From NCBI GenBank assembly GCA_027018875.1, contig JALUYA010000009.1, positions 1-64,000 on the forward strand: 64,000 bases of DNA. The letters are read 5' to 3'. The notes below the pieces were generated by a model. That model made no database searches and was not told the DNA's origin. It saw only the letters and a program-made list of their open reading frames with translations. Below, piece by piece: positions 18,743 through 27,186 of this stretch. Position 1 is the stretch's first letter. Every line of letters begins with the position of its first letter. A program made the position numbers and the translations under genes. This stretch comes from Gammaproteobacteria bacterium (lineage in GTDB: Bacteria > Pseudomonadota > Gammaproteobacteria > JAKDMP01).

Positions 18743-19486
18743 CTACAAATCAAGCATCACCTGGCGCTCCTCGCGCGAGGGCTCGAAGCCCCGTTCGCCA
18801 TAGTGGGAGAAGATTCGCCCGACCACCTCGTCGGCGGTTTCGACCACACCGATCAGATCGATATCCTGGGGATCAACCATCCCCTGCTCGCTCAACCGAT
18901 CCTGAAACCACTCGACCAACTTTCCCCAGAAGTCCTGATTCACCAAAATAATCGGAATATGCCGACTCTTGCCGGTCTGCACCAGGGTCAAAATTTCAAA
19001 AAACTCGTCTAGGGTTCCAAATCCACCCGGCAGAATTACATAGGCCGAAGCATATTTAACGAACATCACCTTACGCGAGAAGAAATGCCGGAACGACAGC
19101 GATAAATCCTGATACGAATTGGCCCGTTGCTCCCGCGGCAACTGGATGTTCAAGCCGATACTGGGCGATTTACCGCGGTAGGCGCCCTTGTTTACCGCCT
19201 CCATCAAGCCGGGGCCCCCGCCGGTAACTACCGAAAATCCGGCACGCGACAGCTCGTACCCGATCTCCTCTCCCAGACGATAGTAAGGGTGCTCGGGAGC
19301 AATCCTGGCCGAACCGAAGATAGACACTGAAGGGCGAATCTGGGAAAGGCGCTCGAAGCCCTCCACGAACTCGGCCATGACCTGGAAAACCTTCCACGAT
19401 TCCCGCGAGAGCAGGCTGTCATTGGGCGGGCTATTGCGATATTCCCAGGCCTGCTCCCGGAAAATTTCCTCCTTGCTCCTATCCAT
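18743..19486 (-). CDS. LOG-family Rossmann-fold protein (TIGR00730 type)
   Basis: The start at 19486 (MDRSKEEIF) follows AGGAG and gives 247 residues. The family signature is present: SIFGSARIAPEHPYY, GGGPGLMEAVNKGAYRG and PGGFGTLDEFFEILTLVQTGK. LOG-family proteins are nucleotide-processing enzymes; plant members release free cytokinins from the ribotide, while bacterial ones act as AMP/nucleotide 5'-monophosphate phosphoribohydrolases. The Arg and the GG-x-GT-x2-E motif needed for this activity are kept. It overlaps a small upstream gene by 8 nt. Confidence 0.88.
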   Translation of the reverse strand: MDRSKEEIFREQAWEYRNSPPNDSLLSRESWKVFQVMAEFVEGFERLSQIRPSVSIFGSARIAPEHPYYRLGEEIGYELSRAGFSVVTGGGPGLMEAVNKGAYRGKSPSIGLNIQLPREQRANSYQDLSLSFRHFFSRKVMFVKYASAYVILPGGFGTLDEFFEILTLVQTGKSRHIPIILVNQDFWGKLVEWFQDRLSEQGMVDPQDIDLIGVVETADEVVGRIFSHYGERGFEPSREERQVMLDL

Positions 19487-19670
19487 TGATCGACTCCTGA
19501 TCCAATAATCGGCGCAGAAAAATCTCGATTTCACATTCGGACTGGCGGTCTCCGTGCTCCCGGGCGAACTCCAGCCCCCGGCGCCGAGCCTCACGCTCCG
19601 GGGTAAAGCGCAACGGCGCCCCACCCCGCTCCGGTTCCAGTAGTACCCGCAAGTGATCAAGCGTATTCAC
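19479..19670 (-). CDS. Small hypothetical protein upstream of LOG gene
   Basis: The 63-residue product starts at a GTG at 19670 with AGGAG at good distance. The sequence (MNTLDHLRVLLEPERGG... ...ECEIEIFLRRLLDQ) is charged and helical with a single cysteine and no recognised domain. It lies 6 nt downstream of the MATE gene and overlaps the LOG gene by 8 nt, so the three form a likely operon. Support is positional plus the ribosome site. Confidence 0.55.
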   Translation of the reverse strand: MNTLDHLRVLLEPERGGAPLRFTPEREARRRGLEFAREHGDRQSECEIEIFLRRLLDQESING

Positions 19671-19676
19671 GGTCTC

Positions 19677-21062
19677 CTATGATACCGATCTCATCGCCGC
19701 ATCTTCCCGAGGTCCGCGGGAATACCATGCATACCGGGTAAACAACAATAAACCGGCCACCGTAAGCCCGGCAATCAAACCGATCCACACCCCCACCGGA
19801 CCAGTCTTCAGATCTACCCCAAGCCACCAGGCCAGGGTAAGGCCCACCCCCCAATAGGCAATCAGCGTGATCCACATCGGCACCCGGGTATCCTTGAATC
19901 CCCGCAGCGCCCCCGCGCTCGCCACCTGGAGCCCGTCCGACAATTGGAAAGCGGCCGCCAGCACAAGCAGCCGGGAAGCCAGCGCAACGACCGCCGCATC
20001 CCCGGTGAACAGGGCTGCAATGGAGTGACGCAGCCCCAGCATCAACATCGCGGCCAGTAATTCGAAGGCCAGTGCCAGGCCAATCCCGACAAATCCACTT
20101 CGCCGCGCCCGGGCTTGATCCCCGGCGCCGAGCGCCTGCCCGACTACCACCGAGATGGCCGTACTCAACCCCATCGGCACCATGAATGAAAAGGAAGCCA
20201 CGGCAAGCGCAACCTGGTGCGCCGCCACCGCCACCGTCCCCAAGGTTGCCATGAGTAACGCCACCGCACCAAACAGGCTGACCTCGGCAAACAGCATCAC
20301 GCCCATGGGTACCCCCAGGTGCAGCAACTTTACAATCGGGTCGAAACGCGGAAGATCGAAGGAAGTAAACAGCCGCAGCGGGCCATATCGTCGCCGCGCA
20401 GAAAAAATATACGCCAGCATCACGGCCAGATCCACCCACATAACCACGGCAGTGGCATATCCGCACCCGATCGCCCCCATCGCCGGCACGCCGAAACCCC
20501 CGAACATAAACAGGTAATCCAGCGGGATATTGAGCAGGAATCCCGCCAGCGCGACATAAAACATCGGTCGGGTGTGGCCGATCCCCTCGCTCGCAAACCG
20601 TAACACCAGGTAAGCCAGCATGGCTGGCAACCCCCAGGCCACAGCGATCACGTAACTCGACGATTCGCCGATCAACGCCGGCTGCACTCCAACCGCGTGA
20701 AACAAAGGGGCAAGAAAGCGGAAACCGAACATCAGCAGTGCCGCCAATGCCAGCGCCAGCCATAATCCCTGGCGCACCACCGCCCCGATCTGTCCCCGGT
20801 TCCCCGCTCCATGCAGATGCGCCGCGCTCGGGTTGATCGCCACCAACACTCCCAGGGCGAGCAGAAAAAAGGGCATGTAGATACTGCCGCCAACGGCAAT
20901 GGCAGCCAAGTCATGGGCCGAAATCCGCCCCGCCATAATCGCGTCTGTCATACTCATCCCGGCGGTCAGTAGATTGTTCGCCATCACCGGAAGCGCAAGC
21001 GCCAGGAGGCGCAAAATCAACCTCCGCGGTATGTTCGCCGTCGAATCCATCCTGGCATTCAT
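19677..21062 (-). CDS. MATE-family multidrug/Na+ antiporter (NorM-like)
   Basis: The 461-residue protein has twelve hydrophobic segments with two homologous halves, as in MATE exporters. Landmarks are LLALALPVMANNLLTAGMSMTDAIMAGRIS at the N-terminus and GLRFGVPMG-like LHLGVPMGVMLFAEVSLFGAVALLMATLG in the second half. It would export cationic drugs or metabolites across the inner membrane in exchange for Na+ or H+. The first ATG (21062) or the ATG at 21050 may be used. It is divergent from the Fur-family regulator and could be under its control. Confidence 0.92.
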   Translation of the reverse strand: MNARMDSTANIPRRLILRLLALALPVMANNLLTAGMSMTDAIMAGRISAHDLAAIAVGGSIYMPFFLLALGVLVAINPSAAHLHGAGNRGQIGAVVRQGLWLALALAALLMFGFRFLAPLFHAVGVQPALIGESSSYVIAVAWGLPAMLAYLVLRFASEGIGHTRPMFYVALAGFLLNIPLDYLFMFGGFGVPAMGAIGCGYATAVVMWVDLAVMLAYIFSARRRYGPLRLFTSFDLPRFDPIVKLLHLGVPMGVMLFAEVSLFGAVALLMATLGTVAVAAHQVALAVASFSFMVPMGLSTAISVVVGQALGAGDQARARRSGFVGIGLALAFELLAAMLMLGLRHSIAALFTGDAAVVALASRLLVLAAAFQLSDGLQVASAGALRGFKDTRVPMWITLIAYWGVGLTLAWWLGVDLKTGPVGVWIGLIAGLTVAGLLLFTRYAWYSRGPREDAAMRSVS

Positions 21063-21109
21063 TGGGGCCAGGTAGCCCTATCGTCTTTTATCATCTCATT
21101 CACAGGGGG

Positions 21110-21138
21110 TTCAATAAAATTGATTTTTAATCTATAAT
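21110..21138 (+). promoter_or_regulatory. Promoter of the Fur-family gene
   Basis: A perfect TATAAT at 21133-21138 with TTCAAT 17 nt upstream lies in an unusually AT-rich divergent intergenic region. The -10 box overlaps the upstream candidate ATG at 21137, so translation must begin at the ATG at 21167. Imperfect AT-rich symmetry (GATTTTTAATCTATAATGAATC) could be an autoregulatory Fur-type site. Confidence 0.5.
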
Positions 21139-21166
21139 GAATCTAATATGCGATAAGTGTGTTTTC

Positions 21167-21589
21167 ATGCCTGAGATAAACCTCGGATCCCATTTACGAG
21201 CCCTAGGCATAGGCCCGACCCGCCAGCGCCTGCGTATCGCCGAGATTATGCTCCGCACGGAACGCCACTTCTCGGCCGAACAGCTTATGCGGGAAGTCAA
21301 TTCGACCAAGCCTCCTATCTCCAAGGCGACTATTTACAATACCCTTCGGCTGTTCACCGACAAAGGATTATTACGCGAGGTGATCATCGATCCGCAACGC
21401 GTGTACTACGACTCACGGGTAGAGCCGCATCATCACTTCTATAACCCGGGAAGCGGCGAAATCACCGACATCCCGGCGGAACAGATCCAAGTCAGCGGGC
21501 TGCCAGTCCCTCCGGCGGATACCGATGCCGACGGAGTAGAGATTATTGTACGACTGCGCGAATCCCGCCCGGCCAAGCCGCGTTCCTGA
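21167..21589 (+). CDS. Fur-family transcriptional regulator (Irr/PerR-like)
   Basis: The product (140 residues from MPEINLGSHL) has the Fur winged helix: GIGPTRQRLRIAEIMLRTERHFSAEQLMREVN and SKATIYNTLRLFTDKGLLREV. It is followed by the HHHFYNPGSGEITDIP segment typical of the Irr/Fur dimerisation domain. The CxxC zinc motifs of canonical Fur are absent, as in Irr-like proteins. It probably controls iron, haem or peroxide genes. The start at 21167 is chosen because the upstream ATG falls inside the -10 box. It is divergent from the MATE gene. Confidence 0.88.
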   Translation: MPEINLGSHLRALGIGPTRQRLRIAEIMLRTERHFSAEQLMREVNSTKPPISKATIYNTLRLFTDKGLLREVIIDPQRVYYDSRVEPHHHFYNPGSGEITDIPAEQIQVSGLPVPPADTDADGVEIIVRLRESRPAKPRS

Positions 21590-21733
21590 CGCCGCGATAA
21601 TCCTTTCCACCGGTAATATGGATTCCTCCGGGCCGCGCCCGAAAATCCGCGCCGGAGCAGATGAGCGAGATCATCCAGATACCCCGGAATCAGGGCAAGT
21701 CCCGCCTGGATTAGGTTACAATTTCCCGCAAGC

Positions 21734-21806
21734 GCCGGAATAGCTCAGTCGGTAGAGCAGGGCATTCGTAATGCCAAGGTCGGGGGTTCGACTCCCTCTT
21801 CCGGCA
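21734..21806 (+). tRNA. tRNA-Thr (anticodon CGT)
   Basis: The 73-nt sequence folds as a full cloverleaf: acceptor GCCGGAA/TTCCGGC, D-arm GCTCAGTCGGTAGAGC, anticodon loop TTCGTAA with anticodon CGT, and T-arm GGGGGTTCGACTCCC. It is close to thrW-type tRNA-Thr(CGU) of gammaproteobacteria. The 3' CCA is not encoded. The sequence immediately downstream holds an IS3 relic. Confidence 0.97.
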
Positions 21807-21933
21807 TCATGAAAATCAAGCATGACAAAATTAAAGAAAGCGGCAGCGTACTTCGCGAAGGAACTGTCGTGAAGTACGCCTTTATACGCGAACAACGGGG
21901 TGCGCACCGGATCGGCTCGAACGCCGCTTCACG

Positions 21934-22196
21934 ATGGCGCGTCCGGACCGGGCCTGGGTGGGCGATGTCGCCTTCATCGCCACCCGCCAGGGTTGGTTAT
22001 ATTCGGCGGAACTGCTCGAGCTGTCCTCCCGGCGCGTGGTGGATTGGTCGAACTGATCGAGCAGCGCGTGTTCGCGACCCACGATCAGGCTCGTCCGGCT
22101 ATCCTCGAGTTCATCGAAGTGTTCTATGCTCGTCAGCGGGCATACCAACACTCGATTACGGGACACCTGTGCAGGTTGAAAAGCAATACCGTTTAG
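21934..22196 (+). pseudogene. IS3-family transposase relic (integrase core fragments)
   Basis: Two fragments of an IS3-family OrfB appear in different frames. From 21934, ARPDRAWVGDVAFIATRQGWLYSAELLELSSRRVVDWS matches the start of the rve integrase core, including the first catalytic Asp region, and ends at a stop. Directly after, IEQRVFATHDQARPAILEFIEVFYARQRAYQHSITGHL matches the C-terminal end of the same domain. The middle of the protein is deleted and the reading frame is shifted, so this is a dead remnant. It sits 130 nt downstream of tRNA-Thr. Confidence 0.8.
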
Positions 22197-22731
22197 CGGC
22201 TTGTCCGGAAAATGCGGGATAGATCGGCCGGGCGCTACGCGGAGAGAAACCCCGTGCAGGCGAAGAGTGTGTGCGTCGGGCGGGAAATTACCGCTGCTCC
22301 AGTGCCAAGGGGCATTGTGACCTGCACACTGATCCGGTGTCAGCCGAGAAATGGTGGTGACGACGGCGATTTGCCGGCATCGGCGACTGGTCGGGCCGGC
22401 TAAGGCAAGGCGATGCTCCGCAAGCCCCGGAGCTGTTGCGACGCAATGTCGAGAGAGGGGCCTTGCGGTTCGGAGGGGTTTGCTCGCAAGCTGGGAAAGG
22501 CAGCGGGACAGACCAAAGATCAATGATACTGAATAAGGATAGCGCTCTCCTTTTTAAGGAAACAAACCAACTTGCCATCGCCACCGATGGATTATGCCTG
22601 ATCCGCCGGGCTGCTTATGGTGCCGAGGGCCGGGTTAACCCGCGGGAACAGGAAAGCAACCCCAACACCCTGTTATCTAATCCACTTAAGCGGATACACT
22701 AAATCGTATCAACCATCCGGAAAAGACACTG
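22197..22731 (+). other. Gene-poor gap after the IS3 relic
   Basis: About 530 bases without a supportable gene. The short ORFs here have mixed composition and no ribosome sites. This may be further decayed mobile-element DNA between the tRNA-Thr/IS3 relic and the DUF1499 gene. Confidence 0.5.
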
Positions 22732-23613
22732 ATGAAAACCCGCCGAGTTATCATCGCCTGGGTTGTGGTCACATTTCTCGCCGCCGTGTTGGGAGCCTTG
22801 TTTGCGGGGTTGGCCGGCCTGTTATACAGCAAGGGCGAGCTAACCCTGAGCGCCGCCGGCGACCTGATCCACTACGGCGCCCGGATAGGTCTCGGCGCCG
22901 CGATCGCCGCCGCGATCGTCCCGGCCGCGGCTCTGCTCTGGCATCGGCGCGCCACCATAATCCTTCCCGCCCTGCTGGCTCTCGCTATCGGCGGGGCAGC
23001 CTTCGGTTGGCCCTATGCAATCCACCTTCACGCCCAGAGCGTACCCCCGATCCACGATATCAGCACCGACACGGCGCACCCGCCGCAGTTCGTGGTCCTG
23101 GCGCCGATACGCCGTGCCGCGCCCAATGGGCTCGAGTACGGCGGCGGAGGTCCCGCCATGGCTCGGGCGGAAGAGCAGGGATTGGCACGATTTTTCTCCT
23201 CACCGCCCGGACGTGCCTACCCACGATATACCCGCGTCGCGGCAATCTGCAAACGCTGGGGGCCGACCTGCCTGGCCGCGGTTCAACGGGCCTATTATCC
23301 CTCGATACGGCCGTTGATCGCCCCGGGGGTTGCGCCTGCCCGCGCTTTTTCCGCGGCGCTCGCCAGCGCCCGTTCCATGGGCTGGACGGTTCTCGCCGGT
23401 AACCAAAAAACCGGGCACATCGAGGCCACTGCAACAACGACCTGGTTCCACTTCAAGGATGATATCGCCATCGAGGTAAGCCCCGCCAAGGATGGCAGCA
23501 TCATCAATATCCGTTCCGAATCACGGCTCGGCCTGTCCGACCTCGGCAGGAATGCCGCCCACGTCAGGAGCTACCTCAAACGCCTGGCCCACAAACTGCT
23601 GCAAGAGAGTTGA
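22732..23613 (+). CDS. Membrane-anchored DUF1499 protein
   Basis: The 293-residue product has three N-terminal hydrophobic spans (MKTRRVIIAWVVVTFLAAVLGALFAG; GLGAAIAAAIVPAAALLW; IILPALLALAIGGAAFGW). A soluble domain follows with AFSAALASARSMGWTVLAGNQKTGHIEATATTTWFHFKDDIAIEV and RSESRLGLSDLGRNAAHVRSYL, the DUF1499 signature. The family function is unknown. It is 3 nt upstream of purC on the same strand, so the two are probably co-transcribed. Confidence 0.8.
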   Translation: MKTRRVIIAWVVVTFLAAVLGALFAGLAGLLYSKGELTLSAAGDLIHYGARIGLGAAIAAAIVPAAALLWHRRATIILPALLALAIGGAAFGWPYAIHLHAQSVPPIHDISTDTAHPPQFVVLAPIRRAAPNGLEYGGGGPAMARAEEQGLARFFSSPPGRAYPRYTRVAAICKRWGPTCLAAVQRAYYPSIRPLIAPGVAPARAFSAALASARSMGWTVLAGNQKTGHIEATATTTWFHFKDDIAIEVSPAKDGSIINIRSESRLGLSDLGRNAAHVRSYLKRLAHKLLQES

Positions 23614-23616
23614 TCC

Positions 23617-24507
23617 ATGATCAAACCACTTTACCGTACCGAACTCAAAAGCCTATCCCGGATTCACGGCGGGAAGGTCCGGGATATCTTTCAGATTGAC
23701 GCGGATCATTGGCTCATCGTCGCCAGCGATCGACTTTCGGCCTTCGACGTGATCCTGCCGGATCCCATTCCCGGAAAAGGCGAGGTGCTTACCGCCGTAT
23801 CCGGTTACTGGTTCCAGCAAACGCGCGGGATCGTCCCCAATCATCTCGCTGCGATCCCCCTGGAGCAGGCCATACCCGATCCCACGGATCGCGCCCGAAT
23901 CAGGGGCCGATCCATGGTGGTGCGCCGGCTCGAGGCATTGCCGCTCGAAGCCGTGGTGCGCGGGTATCTCGCCGGGTCCGGCTGGAAAGACTACCAGGAG
24001 ACGGGAGCGATCTGCGGCATCACTTTATCCCCGGGGCTGCGCCTGGCCGAGCGCCTGCCCGAACCCATCTTCACCCCGGCAACCAAGGCCGAGGCCGGCG
24101 AGCACGACGAGAACATCACTTTTGAGGACTGCGCCCGGAAAATCGGCCATAAACTTGCCGGACAAGTTCGCGATACGGCAATTTCCCTGTACCGTTTCGC
24201 CGCCGAGAAGGCCCACAAACGCGGTATTCTTATCGCCGATACCAAGTTCGAATTCGGGCTGGATTCCGCCGGCACTTTAACCCTGATCGACGAGGTGTTG
24301 ACCCCGGACTCATCGCGCCTGTGGCCCGCCGATACCTGGCGTCCGGGCGCCAGTCCACCCTCCTTCGATAAGCAGTATGTGCGTGATTGGCTGGAGGAAA
24401 GCGGTTGGAACAAGCGCCCTCCGGCACCCCATCTGCCCGCGGAAGTTATCCGCCAGACCGCCGCGCGCTACCAAGAGGCCCGGCAGCGGCTTACCGGTTC
24501 CCCTTAA
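23617..24507 (+). CDS. purC: Phosphoribosylaminoimidazole-succinocarboxamide synthase
   Basis: PurC joins aspartate to CAIR in purine biosynthesis (SAICAR synthetase). The 296-residue length and the N-terminal GGKVRDIFQIDADHWLIVASDRLSAFDVILPDPIPGKG identify the longer, yeast-like type. The SGWKDYQETGAICGI and FTPATKAEAGEHDENI blocks and DTKFEFGLDSAGTLTLIDEVLTPDSSRLWP complete the family signature. It is probably translated together with the DUF1499 gene 3 nt upstream. No other pur gene is in the window. Confidence 0.97.
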   Translation: MIKPLYRTELKSLSRIHGGKVRDIFQIDADHWLIVASDRLSAFDVILPDPIPGKGEVLTAVSGYWFQQTRGIVPNHLAAIPLEQAIPDPTDRARIRGRSMVVRRLEALPLEAVVRGYLAGSGWKDYQETGAICGITLSPGLRLAERLPEPIFTPATKAEAGEHDENITFEDCARKIGHKLAGQVRDTAISLYRFAAEKAHKRGILIADTKFEFGLDSAGTLTLIDEVLTPDSSRLWPADTWRPGASPPSFDKQYVRDWLEESGWNKRPPAPHLPAEVIRQTAARYQEARQRLTGSP

Positions 24508-24622
24508 ACAGATGCCGCGCCCGGGATGGCGAACCATGGCATGGAATCCCGCTCCCCGACACGGCCGCGCCACGCGGCGGTTAAAGTAGCACCCGAGTAC
24601 GGAAGCTTCCGGTAAGTCGCCC

Positions 24623-25903
24623 ATGTTCGGCCACCGCATCGAACAACGCCTGTTCGGCCCGCCTCCAGGGCGGGCGCAGCCTGCCCTGCGCACGGCGGCC
24701 CAGCTCGCCTGGCTCATGGCGCGCGATCTATACGAAGGGCGGCTCAATCTACAGGCGGCGAGCCTGGTTTATTCCACCATTGTCGCCATCGTGCCGTTTC
24801 TTGCCTTTGGGGTCGCCGCCCTGAAGGGGCTGGGGGTTTCGGGAGTACTGCAGCCGGCCCTGCTCCAACTGCTCGAACCACTCGGGCCCGCCGGCGCCGA
24901 ATTCGCCGGCCGGACGGTGGCTTTCGTCAACCATGTCAAGGTCGGGGTGCTCGGGACCCTGGGAGTACTCCTGCTCGTGCTCACCGCCTTATCGCTGTTG
25001 CGCAAGATCGAAATCGGGCTGAACGAAGCCTGGCAGGTAACCGACTCCCGGCCCTTGATCGGGCGCAGCCTCGAGTATCTCGGACTGCTCGTCGTCGGCC
25101 CCGTATTCCTTCTGGCAGCCTTCGGCCTGACCACGAGCCTGGTCAATCGCGACCTGGCCCATGCCCTCGGCCCGTTGGCAACGGTACTGGGTCGAGTAGT
25201 CCCATTTTTGATTACCATTATTGCCTTTACCTCCATCAACCTCATTACGCCCAACACCCGGGTACGCCTGCGCCCCGCGCTGGCGGCCGGTATCGCCGGA
25301 GGCATCGTCTGGCAGAGTGCCGGGCTCGCCTTCGCACTGCTGGCTGCAAGCTCCACCCGCCTCTCGGCCATCTATTCCAGCTTCGCCATCCTGATCCTGT
25401 TTCTGGTCTGGATTTACCTCAGCTGGCTGATTTTGCTGCTCGGCGCCCGGCTGGGGTTCTACCTGCAATACCCGGCCTGGCGGAACCCACGGAGCCGACT
25501 CTCCCCCCTGCAACCGGCACGGGCCGAAAGAACCGCCATCGATATCATGCGTCTTGCCGCGAGGCGATTTACCGGCAGTGGACGGCCACTCACCCTGAGC
25601 CACGTGGCGGGGCGGTTGGGCCTCGCCTCGCCGTGCCTGAAACCGGTGATCACTCCACTCGTAAACGCAGGCCTGCTGCATTTCATCCCCTCCCGTGGCT
25701 ATGTGCTTGCCCGCGCCCCCGAAGCCATCACCCTGGCCGAAATTCTCGATGCCGCCCGCGGGAGGGCACAGGAAGAGCCGTCCACCGATCCTCTTTCCGT
25801 AACGCTGGCACAAACCGACGCCGGGCGCCGTAAGCACCTCGGCGTAATCCGCCTTTCCGACCTGCCGGATCTACGCTCATCCGGGCAAACGGGAACATCG
25901 TAA
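24623..25903 (+). CDS. YihY/BrkB (UPF0761) family inner-membrane protein
   Basis: The 426-residue protein has six predicted membrane spans in the first 280 residues with family landmarks NLQAASLVYSTIVAIVPFLAFGVAALKGLG, VRLRPALAAGIAGGIVWQ and STRLSAIYSSFAILILFLVWIYLSWLILLLGA. A C-terminal cytoplasmic winged-helix-like region follows (ARRFTGSGRPLTLSHVAGRLGLAS...). The family was once misnamed ribonuclease BN; its true role is unknown. It is monocistronic by spacing. Confidence 0.88.
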   Translation: MFGHRIEQRLFGPPPGRAQPALRTAAQLAWLMARDLYEGRLNLQAASLVYSTIVAIVPFLAFGVAALKGLGVSGVLQPALLQLLEPLGPAGAEFAGRTVAFVNHVKVGVLGTLGVLLLVLTALSLLRKIEIGLNEAWQVTDSRPLIGRSLEYLGLLVVGPVFLLAAFGLTTSLVNRDLAHALGPLATVLGRVVPFLITIIAFTSINLITPNTRVRLRPALAAGIAGGIVWQSAGLAFALLAASSTRLSAIYSSFAILILFLVWIYLSWLILLLGARLGFYLQYPAWRNPRSRLSPLQPARAERTAIDIMRLAARRFTGSGRPLTLSHVAGRLGLASPCLKPVITPLVNAGLLHFIPSRGYVLARAPEAITLAEILDAARGRAQEEPSTDPLSVTLAQTDAGRRKHLGVIRLSDLPDLRSSGQTGTS

Positions 25904-25998
25904 ACCGGAGCGGTTACCCGGCCACGACCCGAATTCGGGGGCTTGATCGGATGTTTCCGCCCTACCGATCCACCGAGGTAAAAGTTATCCTGGTAGCC

Positions 25999-27084
25999 AT
26001 GCCGCCGATGAAAGACTCCCCGCGCAAGATCATCCATATCGACATGGACGCCTTTTATGCGGCGGTAGAACAGCTCGACCGTCCCGAACTCCGTAACCGC
26101 CCCGTCATCGTCGGCGGCGACCCCGCAAGCCGGGGTGTGGTGGCCACCGCTTCCTACGCCGCCCGTGCCTACGGAATTCATTCGGCCATGCCGGCCTCCC
26201 GGGCCCGGCGCCTTTGCCCCGAGGCGATCTTTCTGCCGCCGCGTTTTGATCGCTACCGTGAAATTTCGGCGGCGATTCATGCCATATTTCGTAATTACAG
26301 CGGCCTGATCGAGCCTCTTTCCCTGGATGAAGCCTACCTGGATGTGACCGGGTCCCGTTCGGCAACGCGCCTGGCCCGGGCGATCCGCGAGGAGATTCGC
26401 GCCAAAACCGGCCTTGTCGCCTCGGCAGGCGTTTCCTATAACAAATGCCTGGCTAAACTGGCCTCGGATCTGGATAAACCCGATGGGCTCAGCGTCATTC
26501 CCCCCGCTGCAGGCCCAGACTTTATCGCCACCCTCGCGATCGAGCGTCTGCCCGGGATCGGCCCGGCCACCCGGCGCCACCTGTACAGGCTGGGCATCAA
26601 GACCGGGGCCGATTTGCGTCGCCGTTCACTGGAAGAGCTGGTGGAGCACTTCGGGAAGGTCGGCGCCTGGTATTACCGGATTGCCCGCGGCATCGACGAT
26701 CGCCCCGTTACCCCGCATCGGGAACGCAAGTCGCTGGGTTGCGAACGGACATTCCCCGTGGATCTGTGCCGCCGCGAGGAGCTGCTGGAGGCACTGAACA
26801 CGCTCGCCGCTCGGCTCGTCGCCGCTCTCGCCGATCACGCTCTCGCCGCGCGCACGCTCACACTCAAGCTCAAATATAGTGACTTTCGACTGCTCACGCG
26901 CAGTCTCAGTACGCCCCTGCCCTTTCACACCCTGGGCGAAATCAGTGCCCGGTTACCGACTCTGCTCGAACGCAGCGGGATCGAGCCGCACGCCCCGGTG
27001 CGGCTGCTGGGGCTGAGCGCGTCGAAGTTTACCCCGCTGCGCTCGATCATCGCACTCCAGGCTTCCTTACCGCTGGTTCCTTGA
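25999..27084 (+). CDS. dinB: DNA polymerase IV (Y-family translesion polymerase)
   Basis: DinB copies past damaged bases and can extend misaligned primers. The catalytic blocks are IIHIDMDAFYAAVEQ, SLDEAYLDVT (with the paired acidic residues) and the HhH region LPGIGPATRRHLYRLGI. The little-finger domain follows (KSLGCERTFPVDLCRREELLEAL). From the ATG at 25999 the protein has 361 residues, normal for the family. The ORF track starts 16 codons earlier at 25951, and an alternative ATG is at 26008. The C-terminal beta-clamp motif is not obvious. Confidence 0.95.
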   Translation: MPPMKDSPRKIIHIDMDAFYAAVEQLDRPELRNRPVIVGGDPASRGVVATASYAARAYGIHSAMPASRARRLCPEAIFLPPRFDRYREISAAIHAIFRNYSGLIEPLSLDEAYLDVTGSRSATRLARAIREEIRAKTGLVASAGVSYNKCLAKLASDLDKPDGLSVIPPAAGPDFIATLAIERLPGIGPATRRHLYRLGIKTGADLRRRSLEELVEHFGKVGAWYYRIARGIDDRPVTPHRERKSLGCERTFPVDLCRREELLEALNTLAARLVAALADHALAARTLTLKLKYSDFRLLTRSLSTPLPFHTLGEISARLPTLLERSGIEPHAPVRLLGLSASKFTPLRSIIALQASLPLVP

Positions 27085-27186
27085 GCTACGGCACCGGGCG
27101 AGCCGAAACATCGAGTACGCTTACATCTCCCCCCTTGAGCGTTCCGATCGTTTATCCTGGATCACTTCCGGTTGAACCTTCCGTCC

